Below are positions 1 through 7,126 of a DNA stretch of 64,000 nucleotides, piece by piece. The position numbers and the translations under genes were made by a program. How positions within the stretch are numbered: the first letter of the stretch is position 1; each line of letters starts with the position of its first letter. Origin of the DNA: Actinomadura rubteroloni (lineage in GTDB: Bacteria; Actinomycetota; Actinomycetes; Streptosporangiales; Streptosporangiaceae); NCBI RefSeq assembly GCF_002911665.1, contig NZ_MTBP01000002.1, positions 1,674,001 to 1,738,000 on the forward strand. Reading direction: 5' to 3'. The notes below the pieces were generated by a model, which saw only the letters and a program-made list of their open reading frames with translations, searched no databases and was not told where the DNA came from.

Positions 1-58
1 CGCGCCGCCGGTCGTGGCCGAAGCCGACGATGTCGGTGCCGATGATGGTCCGGTTCAT
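1..58 (-). CDS. N-terminus of a cyclase-like protein (cut by window edge)
   Basis: Only the first 19 codons are inside the window. They begin at an ATG preceded by a good purine-rich ribosome binding site (GAGAAGAG, about 3 bases upstream). The peptide starts MNRTIIGTDIVGFG, and the D-I-V-G-F stretch resembles the first metal-binding aspartate motif of class III adenylate/guanylate cyclase domains, which actinomycetes often encode as short proteins. It lies 43 bases downstream of the small gene at 102-329, so the two probably form one transcript. Assignment to a cyclase-type domain is inference from about a dozen residues; the family may be different. Confidence 0.4.
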   Translation of the reverse strand, partial: MNRTIIGTDIVGFGHDRRR

Positions 59-101
59 GGTCTCTTCTCAATGGGGGGTCGTCGGGAGGGGCGCCGGTCC
101 G

Positions 102-329
102 TCACGGCGGCTCGTCGTCCATGAGCGGGTCGGCCCAGAACGTCTCCAGCTCGGCGGCGGTGAGGTCGCTGATCGGCGCGGCGCGCAGCCGCCGGCCGGT
201 CCGGATCGACCAGACCGTGATCAGCGACAGCGCGAGATGGGCGGTGCGCGCCGGGTCGTCGGCGCGGTGGCGGTCGCCGGGCTGGTCGAACCGCTGGACG
301 GTCGTCAGCGAACGCTCGGCAGAGCGCAT
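102..329 (-). CDS. Small hypothetical protein, 75 aa
   Basis: I do not recognise this family. The ATG at 329 is chosen over further upstream starts because GGGAG lies just before it, whereas the upstream extension is low-complexity read-through of the promoter region. The product is soluble, begins MRSAERSLTTVQRFDQ, has a hydrophobic helix (LALSLITVWSIRTG) near the middle and an acidic tail ending DPLMDDEPP. It precedes the cyclase-like gene at 58 by 43 bases on the same strand and is probably co-transcribed with it. No catalytic motif is visible. Confidence 0.6.
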   Translation of the reverse strand: MRSAERSLTTVQRFDQPGDRHRADDPARTAHLALSLITVWSIRTGRRLRAAPISDLTAAELETFWADPLMDDEPP

Positions 330-622
330 GTGGGCTCCCTTCGCTCGGACATTGACGGGGCACCACTCTGGCCGGGCGGCGCGACTTCCCGCCGCCAAAT
401 GCGCTATGCCGGACGACATCGGATGAGGCCGGATAAATGCGGCCGTCATCCTGGCTATCCGGGTTTCTATCCGCCGAAATATCCGAATAGGGGATGTAAC
501 CCGGGTGTCTCGTGTGGCAAGAATCCGGATGACCGTGAATGTGGCATCTGACGCAGTCATCGGAACAAGCGATGGGATCATGACCGGACAGGACCGTCCG
601 TCGATCGACCGAGGTGGCACCG
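330..622. promoter_or_regulatory. Divergent promoter region
   Basis: This gap separates the minus-strand pair at 1-329 from the plus-strand regulator at 623 and is less GC-rich than its surroundings. It holds several CCGGAT/ATCCGG-type boxes, including the TATCCG array listed separately and a palindromic ATCCGGAT near 523-530. No confident -10/-35 pair can be assigned by eye. Confidence 0.5.
456..485 (+). repeat. Three TATCCG direct repeats at 12-bp spacing
   Basis: TATCCG occurs at 456-461, 468-473 and 480-485, exactly 12 bases apart, and its reverse complement CGGATA occurs at 430-435. The array lies between two divergent transcription units, so it is a candidate operator for one of them. 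Which regulator binds is unknown; the adjacent DUF5753 protein is the nearest candidate. Confidence 0.45.
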
Positions 623-1807
623 ATGCCCAACGAGGAGCGTCAGAACAAGATCGCTGACGTTATCTCCCTGCTTCAGGAGAATCGTCACATTTCGGGCACG
701 CCTTCCTTCGGGACGATCGAGAACTTCGCCAAGGAACTCGCCGCGCGCCCGCAGCCCGTGCTGGAGGTGGAGGTCGGCGAACTCCCGCACTCGACCGTCT
801 ACGACCTGCTCACCCGCAACCGCGAGCGCCGCCGCCGGATGCCGCGCCAGGACCTCGTGGAATCGCTGTGGGCGACGCTGGCCGTCTACGGCGCCGAACG
901 CGGCAAGGACGTGGCGAAGATGCACACGCTCGCGGAACTGCGCGCCCGGATGGCCGCGATCGACGCGGTCCCGACCCCGTCCGGCGCCGACCTCGCGCGG
1001 ACGCACGGCGTCGCGGCCGGGACGTCGGCCGAGGCGGCGGCGGAGGCGCTGGCGAACGGCACGCACGGCTGCTGCAGCCTGGTCCCGCCGCGCGCGGACG
1101 ATCCCGGCGGGGGCGTGCGCACCGAGGTCGGCCGGGACCGGATCCGCGCCGTCCAGCGCTGCGCCAGGCTCCGCGACACGCACCGCCGCTCGCCGCGCGT
1201 GTGGTGGTACGGCTTCCGGGACGTCGTCCCGCCGTGGTTCGAGGTCTACCTCACGCTGGAGCCCGAGCTGGCGTCGATCCGCACCTACGCGCCGCGCCGC
1301 GTCCCCGGCCTGCTCCAGACGCCCGCCTACGCCGAGCGCGCCATCGCCCGCGACCGGCCCGGCCTGCCCGCCGCCGAGCTGGCCCGCCGCGTCGAGATGC
1401 GCCTCGCCCGCCAGCACATCCTGCACCGCCCCGATCCGCCCCGGCTGTGGTGCGTGGTCGAGGAGAAGGCGCTGCCGCCCACCGACTGGCCGGACGACGT
1501 CCGCCGCGAGCAGATCCGCCACCTTCTCGACGTCGCGCTGCTCCCCCATGTGTGCATTCAGCTCATGCCGTCCGACAGCGACGGCGCGAGCGACGGCCCA
1601 TTGACGCTCCTGCGCCTTCCCGAACAGGGATTCCCGGATCTGATTTTCCTGGAGCAGGCCAACCACGGGCTTTATCCGCACGGCCCCGGCGACGAGCGCT
1701 ACTATGCCGGGCTGTTCAACTCCCTCGCGACCCAGGCGTCCACTCCCGACGCGAGCGTGCGCAGGCTCCACGCGCTTCTTGGCCGACTCCAGCCAGAAGA
1801 TCATTAG
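623..1807 (+). CDS. HTH regulator with C-terminal DUF5753 domain
   Basis: This is a 394-residue actinomycete DNA-binding protein. Residues of about 45-95 contain a helix-turn-helix of the type seen in this family (STVYDLLTRNRERRRRMP then a helix ending in a short loop). The second half is a DUF5753 domain, recognisable from RRVPGLLQTPAYAERAI, the central RLARQHIL helix and the ending HALLGRLQ. DUF5753 proteins are usually partnered with DUF397 or DUF574 genes, and here a DUF574 methyltransferase follows after 61 bases. The ATG at 623 is preferred to a GTG at 614 because GAGGTGG sits 7 bases before it. The N-terminus is longer than in standard XRE-DUF5753 proteins and lacks a clear canonical XRE fold. 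Ligand and targets are unknown. Confidence 0.8.
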   Translation: MPNEERQNKIADVISLLQENRHISGTPSFGTIENFAKELAARPQPVLEVEVGELPHSTVYDLLTRNRERRRRMPRQDLVESLWATLAVYGAERGKDVAKMHTLAELRARMAAIDAVPTPSGADLARTHGVAAGTSAEAAAEALANGTHGCCSLVPPRADDPGGGVRTEVGRDRIRAVQRCARLRDTHRRSPRVWWYGFRDVVPPWFEVYLTLEPELASIRTYAPRRVPGLLQTPAYAERAIARDRPGLPAAELARRVEMRLARQHILHRPDPPRLWCVVEEKALPPTDWPDDVRREQIRHLLDVALLPHVCIQLMPSDSDGASDGPLTLLRLPEQGFPDLIFLEQANHGLYPHGPGDERYYAGLFNSLATQASTPDASVRRLHALLGRLQPEDH

Positions 1808-1868
1808 CGCGTGCGCCGTCCCGCCGCGTTTGTTTTGATGGAGGGACGTCGCACGCGGGAGGCCGGGA

Positions 1869-2687
1869 TTGAGCACCGACGACGACTTCTTCGCCGCCGC
1901 CGAACAGGACCTGCTGGCGGGGATCGACACGAGCGTCCCGCATTCGGCGCGCATCTGGAACTACTGGCTCGGCGGCAACGACAACTTCCCCGTCGACCGG
2001 CAGGCGGGCGACGAGTACACGCGCGTCTACCCGGGGATCATCGACCTGGCCCGCGCGTCGCGGGAATTCCTCGGCCGGGCCGTCGCGCACCTGGCGGGCG
2101 AGCGGGGCGTCCGGCAGTTCCTCGACGTCGGGACGGGCCTGCCCACCGAGGACAGCACCCACCAGGTCGCGCAGCGGATCGCGCCGGACGCCCGGATCGT
2201 CTACGTCGACAACGACCCGATGGTCCTCGCGCACGCCCGCGCGCTGCTCACCGGACGGCCCGGCGGGTCCACGCACTACATCGACGCCGACGTCCGCGAC
2301 CCCGACGCGATCATCGACCGGGCGCGCGGGCACCTGGACTTCGGCCGTCCGGTCGCGCTGCTGCTGATGGGCGTCCTCGGCCACATCGGCGACGACGCGG
2401 AGGCCGCCGGCATCGTCGCGCGGCTCCTCGACCGGCTGCCGTCCGGCGGCTACCTCGCCCTCTACGACGGCACCGCGACCGACGAGGCGTTCCTCGCGGC
2501 GCAGCAGGGCTACGACGACACCGGCGCCGTCCCGTACCGGCTGCGCAGCCCCGCGCAGGTCACCGCGTTCTTCGCCGGCCTGGAGCCCGTCGCGCCCGGC
2601 ATCGTGCCGATCGCCCGCTGGCGGCCCGCGCCCGGCCGGGCGGCCGCCGACGTCGACGCCTACGGCGGAGTGGGCCGCAAGCCCTGA
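1869..2687 (+). CDS. DUF574-family SAM-dependent methyltransferase
   Basis: The 272-residue product matches the actinomycete S-adenosylmethionine methyltransferase family known as DUF574. The glycine motif I is visible as FLDVGTGLPTEDSTHQ (about residues 79-94), followed by the acidic motif VYVDNDPMVLAHARALL, and a typical early motif SARIWNYWLGGNDNFPVDR near residue 25. It starts at a TTG with a GGGAGG box about 7 bases upstream. It follows the DUF5753 regulator and probably shares its transcript. The methylated substrate of the family is not established, so no reaction is claimed beyond methyl transfer. Confidence 0.85.
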   Translation: MSTDDDFFAAAEQDLLAGIDTSVPHSARIWNYWLGGNDNFPVDRQAGDEYTRVYPGIIDLARASREFLGRAVAHLAGERGVRQFLDVGTGLPTEDSTHQVAQRIAPDARIVYVDNDPMVLAHARALLTGRPGGSTHYIDADVRDPDAIIDRARGHLDFGRPVALLLMGVLGHIGDDAEAAGIVARLLDRLPSGGYLALYDGTATDEAFLAAQQGYDDTGAVPYRLRSPAQVTAFFAGLEPVAPGIVPIARWRPAPGRAAADVDAYGGVGRKP

Positions 2688-2766
2688 CCGGCGCTATCGT
2701 GCCGGTCTTGACGGGGACCCGACGCGGGTCCCGGTAGCGTCGGGGACGGCACGGGGAGCACGGGGG

Positions 2767-3561
2767 GTGGCGATGTTCGCGCACGGACGGACGGCCGGAC
2801 GGCCGGAGGTGCGGCCGAGCCCGCTGTTCCTCGCCATCGCGGCGGTCACCGTCCTGAGCGGGCTGATCTGCTGGCGCTACGAGCTGATCATCGAGCGGCC
2901 CGCGCGGATCGCGGTGTTCGGGTTCGTGGTCGCGGGCTGGGTGCTGACGCTGTGCGTCCACGAGTTCGCGCACGCCTACTTCGCCTACCGGTCCGGCGAC
3001 CACTCGGTCGCGACGCGCGGCTACCTGACGCTGAACCCGCTGCACTACGCCGACCGCGTGCTCAGCTTCGCGATCCCGGTCGTGTTCATCCTGCTCGGCG
3101 GGATCGGGCTGCCGGGCGGCGCGGTCTGGCTGGACCGGCACGCGATCCGCGGCCGCGCGCGGCAGAGCCTGGTGTCGGCGGCGGGCCCGTTGTCCAACGC
3201 CCTGTTCGCGATCATGCTCTCGGTCGTGTTCAAGAACTTCGCGACGCGCGAGCACGGCGTGTTCTGGACGGCCATCGCGTTCCTCGGGTTCCTCCAGGTG
3301 ACGGCCGCGCTGCTGAACCTCCTGCCGATCCCCGGCCTGGACGGCTTCGGGATCGCCGAGCCCTACCTGCCCCCGACGGTGAAGGCGTGGGCGGACCAGT
3401 ACGGCGGGTTCGTCTTCCTCGGGCTGCTCGCGGTGCTGTGGCTCGTCCCGGCCGCGAACGAGGCGTTCTTCGACGCGACCTACCGCCTGTGCGACGCGAT
3501 CGGCCTGAACGGCGCCGACATCCAGATCGGCCGCGCCCTCTTCGAGTTCTGGCGCGACTGA
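2767..3561 (+). CDS. M50 site-2-type membrane metalloprotease
   Basis: The 264-residue integral membrane protein carries the zinc-binding HEFAH motif (residues 65-69) in a transmembrane helix and the second family motif as LLNLLPIPGLDGF, where the aspartate is the third zinc ligand. The conserved AAGPLSNALFA segment of M50 proteases lies between them. Members cleave substrates within the membrane, often anti-sigma factors or peptides, but the substrate here cannot be inferred from neighbours. No PDZ or CBS domain is present, so it is a minimal form. The GTG at 2767 has GGGGAG 7 bases upstream; an ATG two codons later is an alternative. It converges with the TetR gene, with only 7 bases between stops. 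Confidence 0.88.
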   Translation: MAMFAHGRTAGRPEVRPSPLFLAIAAVTVLSGLICWRYELIIERPARIAVFGFVVAGWVLTLCVHEFAHAYFAYRSGDHSVATRGYLTLNPLHYADRVLSFAIPVVFILLGGIGLPGGAVWLDRHAIRGRARQSLVSAAGPLSNALFAIMLSVVFKNFATREHGVFWTAIAFLGFLQVTAALLNLLPIPGLDGFGIAEPYLPPTVKAWADQYGGFVFLGLLAVLWLVPAANEAFFDATYRLCDAIGLNGADIQIGRALFEFWRD

Positions 3562-3568
3562 CGCCGCG

Positions 3569-4195
3569 TCAGCGGCCGAGGCGGCGCAGCAGCGCGCGGA
3601 GCTGGGCGGTGTAGCGGGCGCGGAACTCCGGCGACGCGGGGTCCAGGCCGGTGACGGCGCGGATCGTCGGGCCCACCGCGACGGGCGCGCTGACGAGCGC
3701 GTGCATCATGACCATCACGTAGGCAGGGTCGAACTCGGGGGCGAGGTCGCCCTCGTCCTGCCGCCGCCGCAGCGCCGCGAGGTCGTCGTACTCGGGGGCG
3801 ATCTCCTCCAGCCGCTCGGTGAGCGCGCGCCAGAGGGAGAGCCGGACGCCGCGCGGGTCGTCCATGGCGTTGTCGAGGTAGCGCAGGATCAGCTCGTCCA
3901 GCGGGAGGGACGGGTCCGCGAACTCCGCCTCGCGGATCAGCCAGCGTTCGCGCAGCGCGCGGTACAGGCCCTCCTTGCCGCCGAAGTGGTAGCTGATGAG
4001 CTGCTTGTTGACCCCGGCGCGGTCGGCGATGTCCTGGACGCGCGCCCCCGCGTAGCCCTTCTCGGAGAAGACGTCGTGCGCCGCGTCCAGGAGCGCGCGG
4101 CGGGTCCGTTCGGGGTCCTGCCTGCGGTCTTCCGGCGCGGGAGTGCGTCGCGGGGCGGTCGGTGGGGTCACGGGCGCAGCATACCGAATCGTCAT
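3569..4195 (-). CDS. TetR-family transcriptional regulator
   Basis: The N-terminal DNA-binding domain is clear: LLDAAHDVFSEKGYAGARV, then VQDIADRAGVNKQLISYHF and GGKEGLYRAL, the standard TetR helix-turn-helix with the recognition helix ending in YHF. The remaining residues are a helical ligand-binding domain with the TetR_C-like ending SPEFRARYTAQLRALLRRL. It is divergent from the NAD(P)-binding gene at 4245 across only 49 bases that contain two inverted repeats, so it probably represses itself and that neighbour. The ATG at 4195 lacks an obvious ribosome binding site; a GTG at 4171 is possible. Confidence 0.88.
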   Translation of the reverse strand: MTIRYAAPVTPPTAPRRTPAPEDRRQDPERTRRALLDAAHDVFSEKGYAGARVQDIADRAGVNKQLISYHFGGKEGLYRALRERWLIREAEFADPSLPLDELILRYLDNAMDDPRGVRLSLWRALTERLEEIAPEYDDLAALRRRQDEGDLAPEFDPAYVMVMMHALVSAPVAVGPTIRAVTGLDPASPEFRARYTAQLRALLRRLGR

Positions 4196-4196
4196 C

Positions 4197-4220
4197 CATC
4201 CGGATGTTTGATAACTTCAA
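4197..4220. promoter_or_regulatory. Candidate TetR operator
   Basis: The short divergent gap holds the perfect 10-bp palindrome CATCCGGATG (4197-4206), immediately followed by TTGA-5-TCAA (4208-4220). Dyads packed between a TetR gene and its divergent neighbour are the usual position for the regulator's own operator. Binding is inferred. Confidence 0.5.
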
Positions 4221-4244
4221 CCAACCAGATGAAAAGGGGCTCCC

Positions 4245-5060
4245 ATGTATCTCATCGCCGGTGCGACCGGAAACGTCGGCCGCCATGTGGTGACCGGCCT
4301 GCTCGACGCGGGCGAGCCGGTCCGCGCCCTCACCCGCGACCCCGCGACGGCCGACCTCCCGGCGGGCGCGGCGGCCGTCGCGACCGCCGACGCCGCCACC
4401 GCCCTGGACGGCGTCACGGCCGTCTTCGTCCACGCGGTCGTCTTCCACGACCTGCCCGGGTTCCTCGCCGCCGCCGGGGAGCACGGCGTGCGGCGCGTCG
4501 TCACGCTGTCGTCGCAGGCGTCCACGACGCCCGGCAACCCGATCGGCGACCTGCACCTGTACCTGGAGGAGCGGATCGAGGAGTCCGGGCTGGAGTGGGT
4601 CCACCTGCGTCCGGGCGCGTTCGCGGTGAACACGCTCGCGTGGGCCGGGCAGATCCGCGGCGACGGCGTCGTCCGCCTCCCCTACCCCGACGCGCAGATC
4701 AGCGCGATCCACGAGCGCGACATCGCCGACGTCGCCGTCCGCGCCTTCCTGACCGACGACCTGGTCGGCACGCGGCCCGTCCTGTCCGGCCCGGAGTCGC
4801 TCCGGATGGCCGATCAGGTGCGGCTCATCGGAGACGCGATCGGCCGCGACCTGACGACCGAGCGCATCGACGTGAAGGTCGCCCGCGACGCGATGGTCGG
4901 CGGCTTCGTCACCGGGGAGATGGCCGACTGGATGCTGTCCGCCCAGGCGAGGACGGTCGCCGAGGGCGCCGAGGTCTCCCCCGAGACCGAGCGGATCCTC
5001 GGGCGTCCGGGCCGGACGTTCGCCGACTGGGCCGTCGAGCACGCCGCCGACTTCGCCTGA
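4245..5060 (+). CDS. NmrA-like NAD(P)-binding protein (atypical SDR)
   Basis: The 271-residue protein begins with a Rossmann dinucleotide motif, MYLIAGATGNVGRHVVTGLL, and continues with the NmrA/HSCARG-like pattern VRALTRDP, then VTLSSQAST and WVHLRPGAFAVN. Such proteins act as NAD(P)H-dependent quinone or nitroaromatic reductases or as redox sensors; the catalytic Tyr-x-x-x-Lys of classical SDRs is not evident, which fits the atypical class. AAAAGGGG precedes the ATG. It is divergent from the TetR regulator at 4195, which probably controls it. Confidence 0.82.
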   Translation: MYLIAGATGNVGRHVVTGLLDAGEPVRALTRDPATADLPAGAAAVATADAATALDGVTAVFVHAVVFHDLPGFLAAAGEHGVRRVVTLSSQASTTPGNPIGDLHLYLEERIEESGLEWVHLRPGAFAVNTLAWAGQIRGDGVVRLPYPDAQISAIHERDIADVAVRAFLTDDLVGTRPVLSGPESLRMADQVRLIGDAIGRDLTTERIDVKVARDAMVGGFVTGEMADWMLSAQARTVAEGAEVSPETERILGRPGRTFADWAVEHAADFA

Positions 5061-5064
5061 TCTC

Positions 5065-5094
5065 CTGACGGCCGCGCCCGCGCGCGGCCGTCAG
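5065..5094. terminator. Bidirectional stem-loop terminator
   Basis: CTGACGGCCGCGC and its complement form a GC-rich hairpin between the convergent NAD(P)-binding and PadR genes. The right arm overlaps the PadR stop codon. There is no T-run, which is common in GC-rich actinomycetes. Confidence 0.6.
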
Positions 5095-5624
5095 TCCCCG
5101 GCGTCGCGCGCCGCGACCTCGTCGCGCGCCCAGCGCGCCCAGTCGCGGCGCATCTCCATGAACCGCTTGCCGTACTCGATGGCGAGCCCGCCGTAGAAGG
5201 ACAGGTCGTCCTCTTTCCACGGGATCCGCTCGTCCAGCTCGACGAGTTCGTCCAGCATCCCGGCGAGCGCGTCGGACTCGGCGTCCAGCAGCGCGGCGGC
5301 CGTGGCGGCACCCGCCTGACCGAAGAAGAACACGCGCAGCATCGGCTCGTCCCGCCGCAGGTAGCGCGGCCGGGTCTCGGTGAGCCAGCGGCGCATCTCC
5401 GCGCGGCCCGCGTCGGTGATCGCGTACTCCTTGCGCCCGCGCGGCCCCTCGGCGGCGACGCGGATCAGGCCGTCGTCCGCGAGCCGGCCCAGCTCGCCGT
5501 AGATCTGGCTCTGCGTGGCCGTCCAGACGTTCGCCAGCGACACGTCGAACACCTTCAGCAGGTCGTAGCCGCTGGCGCCCTCCAGTTCGGCGATCAGTCC
5601 CAGCACGGCGTGGCGAAGGCTCAT
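5091..5624 (-). CDS. PadR-family transcriptional regulator
   Basis: The product (177 aa) has the PadR winged helix at its N-terminus: MSLRHAVLGLIAELEGASGY, then SQIYGELGRLADDGLI and GRKEYAITDAG. The C-terminal half is the VirR/PadR_C-type helical dimerisation region with an unusually acidic stretch (ELVELDERIPWKEDD). It is divergent from the carotenoid oxygenase gene, and the gap contains a tandem operator-like repeat. PadR proteins generally repress an adjacent gene until a small aromatic ligand binds, so control of the oxygenase is a reasonable inference. MSLRHAV is the conserved start of the family; an in-frame ATG four codons upstream is also possible. Confidence 0.87.
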   Translation of the reverse strand: MSLRHAVLGLIAELEGASGYDLLKVFDVSLANVWTATQSQIYGELGRLADDGLIRVAAEGPRGRKEYAITDAGRAEMRRWLTETRPRYLRRDEPMLRVFFFGQAGAATAAALLDAESDALAGMLDELVELDERIPWKEDDLSFYGGLAIEYGKRFMEMRRDWARWARDEVAARDAGD

Positions 5625-5645
5625 GGCCGAAATCATATCCCAGTG

Positions 5646-5700
5646 TTGACATGTCAGAAGTGGAATGTCATCGTTCTGACCTGTCGAAAGTGGAATGTCG
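5646..5700 (+). promoter_or_regulatory. Tandem 25-bp operator-like repeat, 30-bp period
   Basis: Two copies, 5646-5670 and 5676-5700, match at 20 of 25 positions and are offset by exactly 30 bases, close to three helical turns. Both contain AAGTGGAATGTC. The first copy also contains the perfect palindrome TGACATGTCA. The array sits between the divergent PadR and carotenoid oxygenase genes, ending 8 bases before the oxygenase ribosome binding site, as expected for a repressor blocking transcription. Confidence 0.6.
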
Positions 5701-5721
5701 GCTCGTCCGGAGGAGCAGCCC

Positions 5722-7047
5722 GTGAACGCACAGCCCGCCTGGCTCGACGGCCATCTGGCGCCCGTCCCCGACGAGATCGACGCCGTGGACCTCGCCGTCA
5801 CCGGCACGCTGCCGCCCGAGCTGACCGGGCGTTTCTTCCGCAACGGCCCGAACCCCGCGCCCGGCCAGAACACCGGCCACTGGTTCACCGGCCCCGGGAT
5901 GATCCACGGGATCCGGCTGCGGGACGGACGCGCCGAGTGGTACCGCAACCGCTGGGTGAAGACGGCCGCGCTCGCCGGCGCGCCGTTCGTCCGCCCGGAC
6001 TTCACGTTCGACCTGACGGCCGTCCCGGCGAACACCCACGTCGTCCCGCACGGCGACAAGATCTACGCGCTGGTCGAGGCCGGGCTCCCCTACGAGGTCA
6101 CGCCCGAGCTGGACACCGTCGGGCCGTGCGACTTCGGCGGACGGCTCACCACCGCCATGACCGCGCACCCCAAGCAGGACCCGGTCACCGGCGAGCTGCT
6201 GTTCTTCGGGTACGGGTTCCTCCCGCCGTACCTCACCTACCACCGGCTGTCGGCGGACGGCGAGCTGGTCGAGAGCCGCGAGATCGCCGTCCCCGGCCCG
6301 ACGATGATGCACGACTTCGCGATCACCGAGCACCACGTCGTCTGGCTGGACCTGCCGGTCGTGTTCGACCTGGACCTCGCGCTGAACGGGGCCGCGATGC
6401 CGTTCCGCTGGGACGACGGGTACGGCGCGCGGATCGGCGTCATGCCGCGCGCGGGCGGCGACGTCCAGTGGTTCGACGTCGACCCTTGCTACGTCTTCCA
6501 CGTCGGCAACGCGCACGAGCGCGACGGGCGGATCGTCCTGGACGGCGCCCGCTACCTCCCCGGCGCGTTCGCCGACGTCTGGGCGACCATCGGCGGTACG
6601 GCGGACCCCGCCCGGCACATCGGGGGCGCGGGCGGGGCCACGCTGCACCGCTGGACGTTCGACCCGGCCACCGGCAAGACGACCGAGGAGTCCCTGGACG
6701 ACCGCACGATCGAGTTCCCCACCCACGACGACGCCCGCACCGGCCGCGAGCACCGCTACCTCTACACGGTCGGCGGCGCGGTCGACCGGAACGGGACGCC
6801 CGGTTCGATCGTGAAGTACGACCTGGCCACGGGCGGGGCGATCGCGGTCGCGGCGCAGACGCCGGGCGAGGCGGTGTTCGTCCCGGCGCCGGGCGCCCGC
6901 GCCGAGGACGAGGGCTGGCTGCTCGCGCTCGTCGGCGGGACGGAACTGGCCGTGCTCGACGCCACCGACCTCCGGCGGGTCGCGTCGGTCGCGCTGCCGC
7001 GCCGTGTCCCCGCCGGTTTTCATGGGAATTGGATCCCTGACGCTTGA
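5722..7047 (+). CDS. Carotenoid cleavage oxygenase (RPE65/CCD family)
   Basis: The 441-residue enzyme is a non-heme iron dioxygenase of the carotenoid cleavage family, which splits carotenoid or stilbene double bonds to aldehydes. Four iron-binding histidine contexts are visible in order: TAHPK, MMHDFAITEHH, YVFHVGNAHE and the C-terminal FHGNWIP. The family opening GRFFRNGPNPAP followed by HWFTGPGMIHGIRL is also present. The GTG at 5722 is chosen because GGAGGAG lies 6 bases before it; an earlier ATG at 5695 falls within the operator repeat. The divergent PadR gene likely regulates it. No carotenoid biosynthesis gene is nearby, so the substrate is unknown. Confidence 0.9.
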   Translation: MNAQPAWLDGHLAPVPDEIDAVDLAVTGTLPPELTGRFFRNGPNPAPGQNTGHWFTGPGMIHGIRLRDGRAEWYRNRWVKTAALAGAPFVRPDFTFDLTAVPANTHVVPHGDKIYALVEAGLPYEVTPELDTVGPCDFGGRLTTAMTAHPKQDPVTGELLFFGYGFLPPYLTYHRLSADGELVESREIAVPGPTMMHDFAITEHHVVWLDLPVVFDLDLALNGAAMPFRWDDGYGARIGVMPRAGGDVQWFDVDPCYVFHVGNAHERDGRIVLDGARYLPGAFADVWATIGGTADPARHIGGAGGATLHRWTFDPATGKTTEESLDDRTIEFPTHDDARTGREHRYLYTVGGAVDRNGTPGSIVKYDLATGGAIAVAAQTPGEAVFVPAPGARAEDEGWLLALVGGTELAVLDATDLRRVASVALPRRVPAGFHGNWIPDA

Positions 7048-7074
7048 TTTGCACGGTACGCCCGGGGCTAGGGT
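7044..7074 (+). promoter_or_regulatory. Putative promoter of the aldehyde dehydrogenase gene
   Basis: TTGATT (7044-7049) and TAGGGT (7069-7074) are 19 bases apart, an acceptable spacing for an actinomycete housekeeping-type promoter. The -35 element overlaps the stop codon of the oxygenase gene. The dehydrogenase start lies 52 bases downstream. Confidence 0.4.
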
Positions 7075-7126
7075 GGGCTACCAGTGAGTAATGGCAAGTG
7101 AACGCTTATCCCGGGGAGGATCCCCC

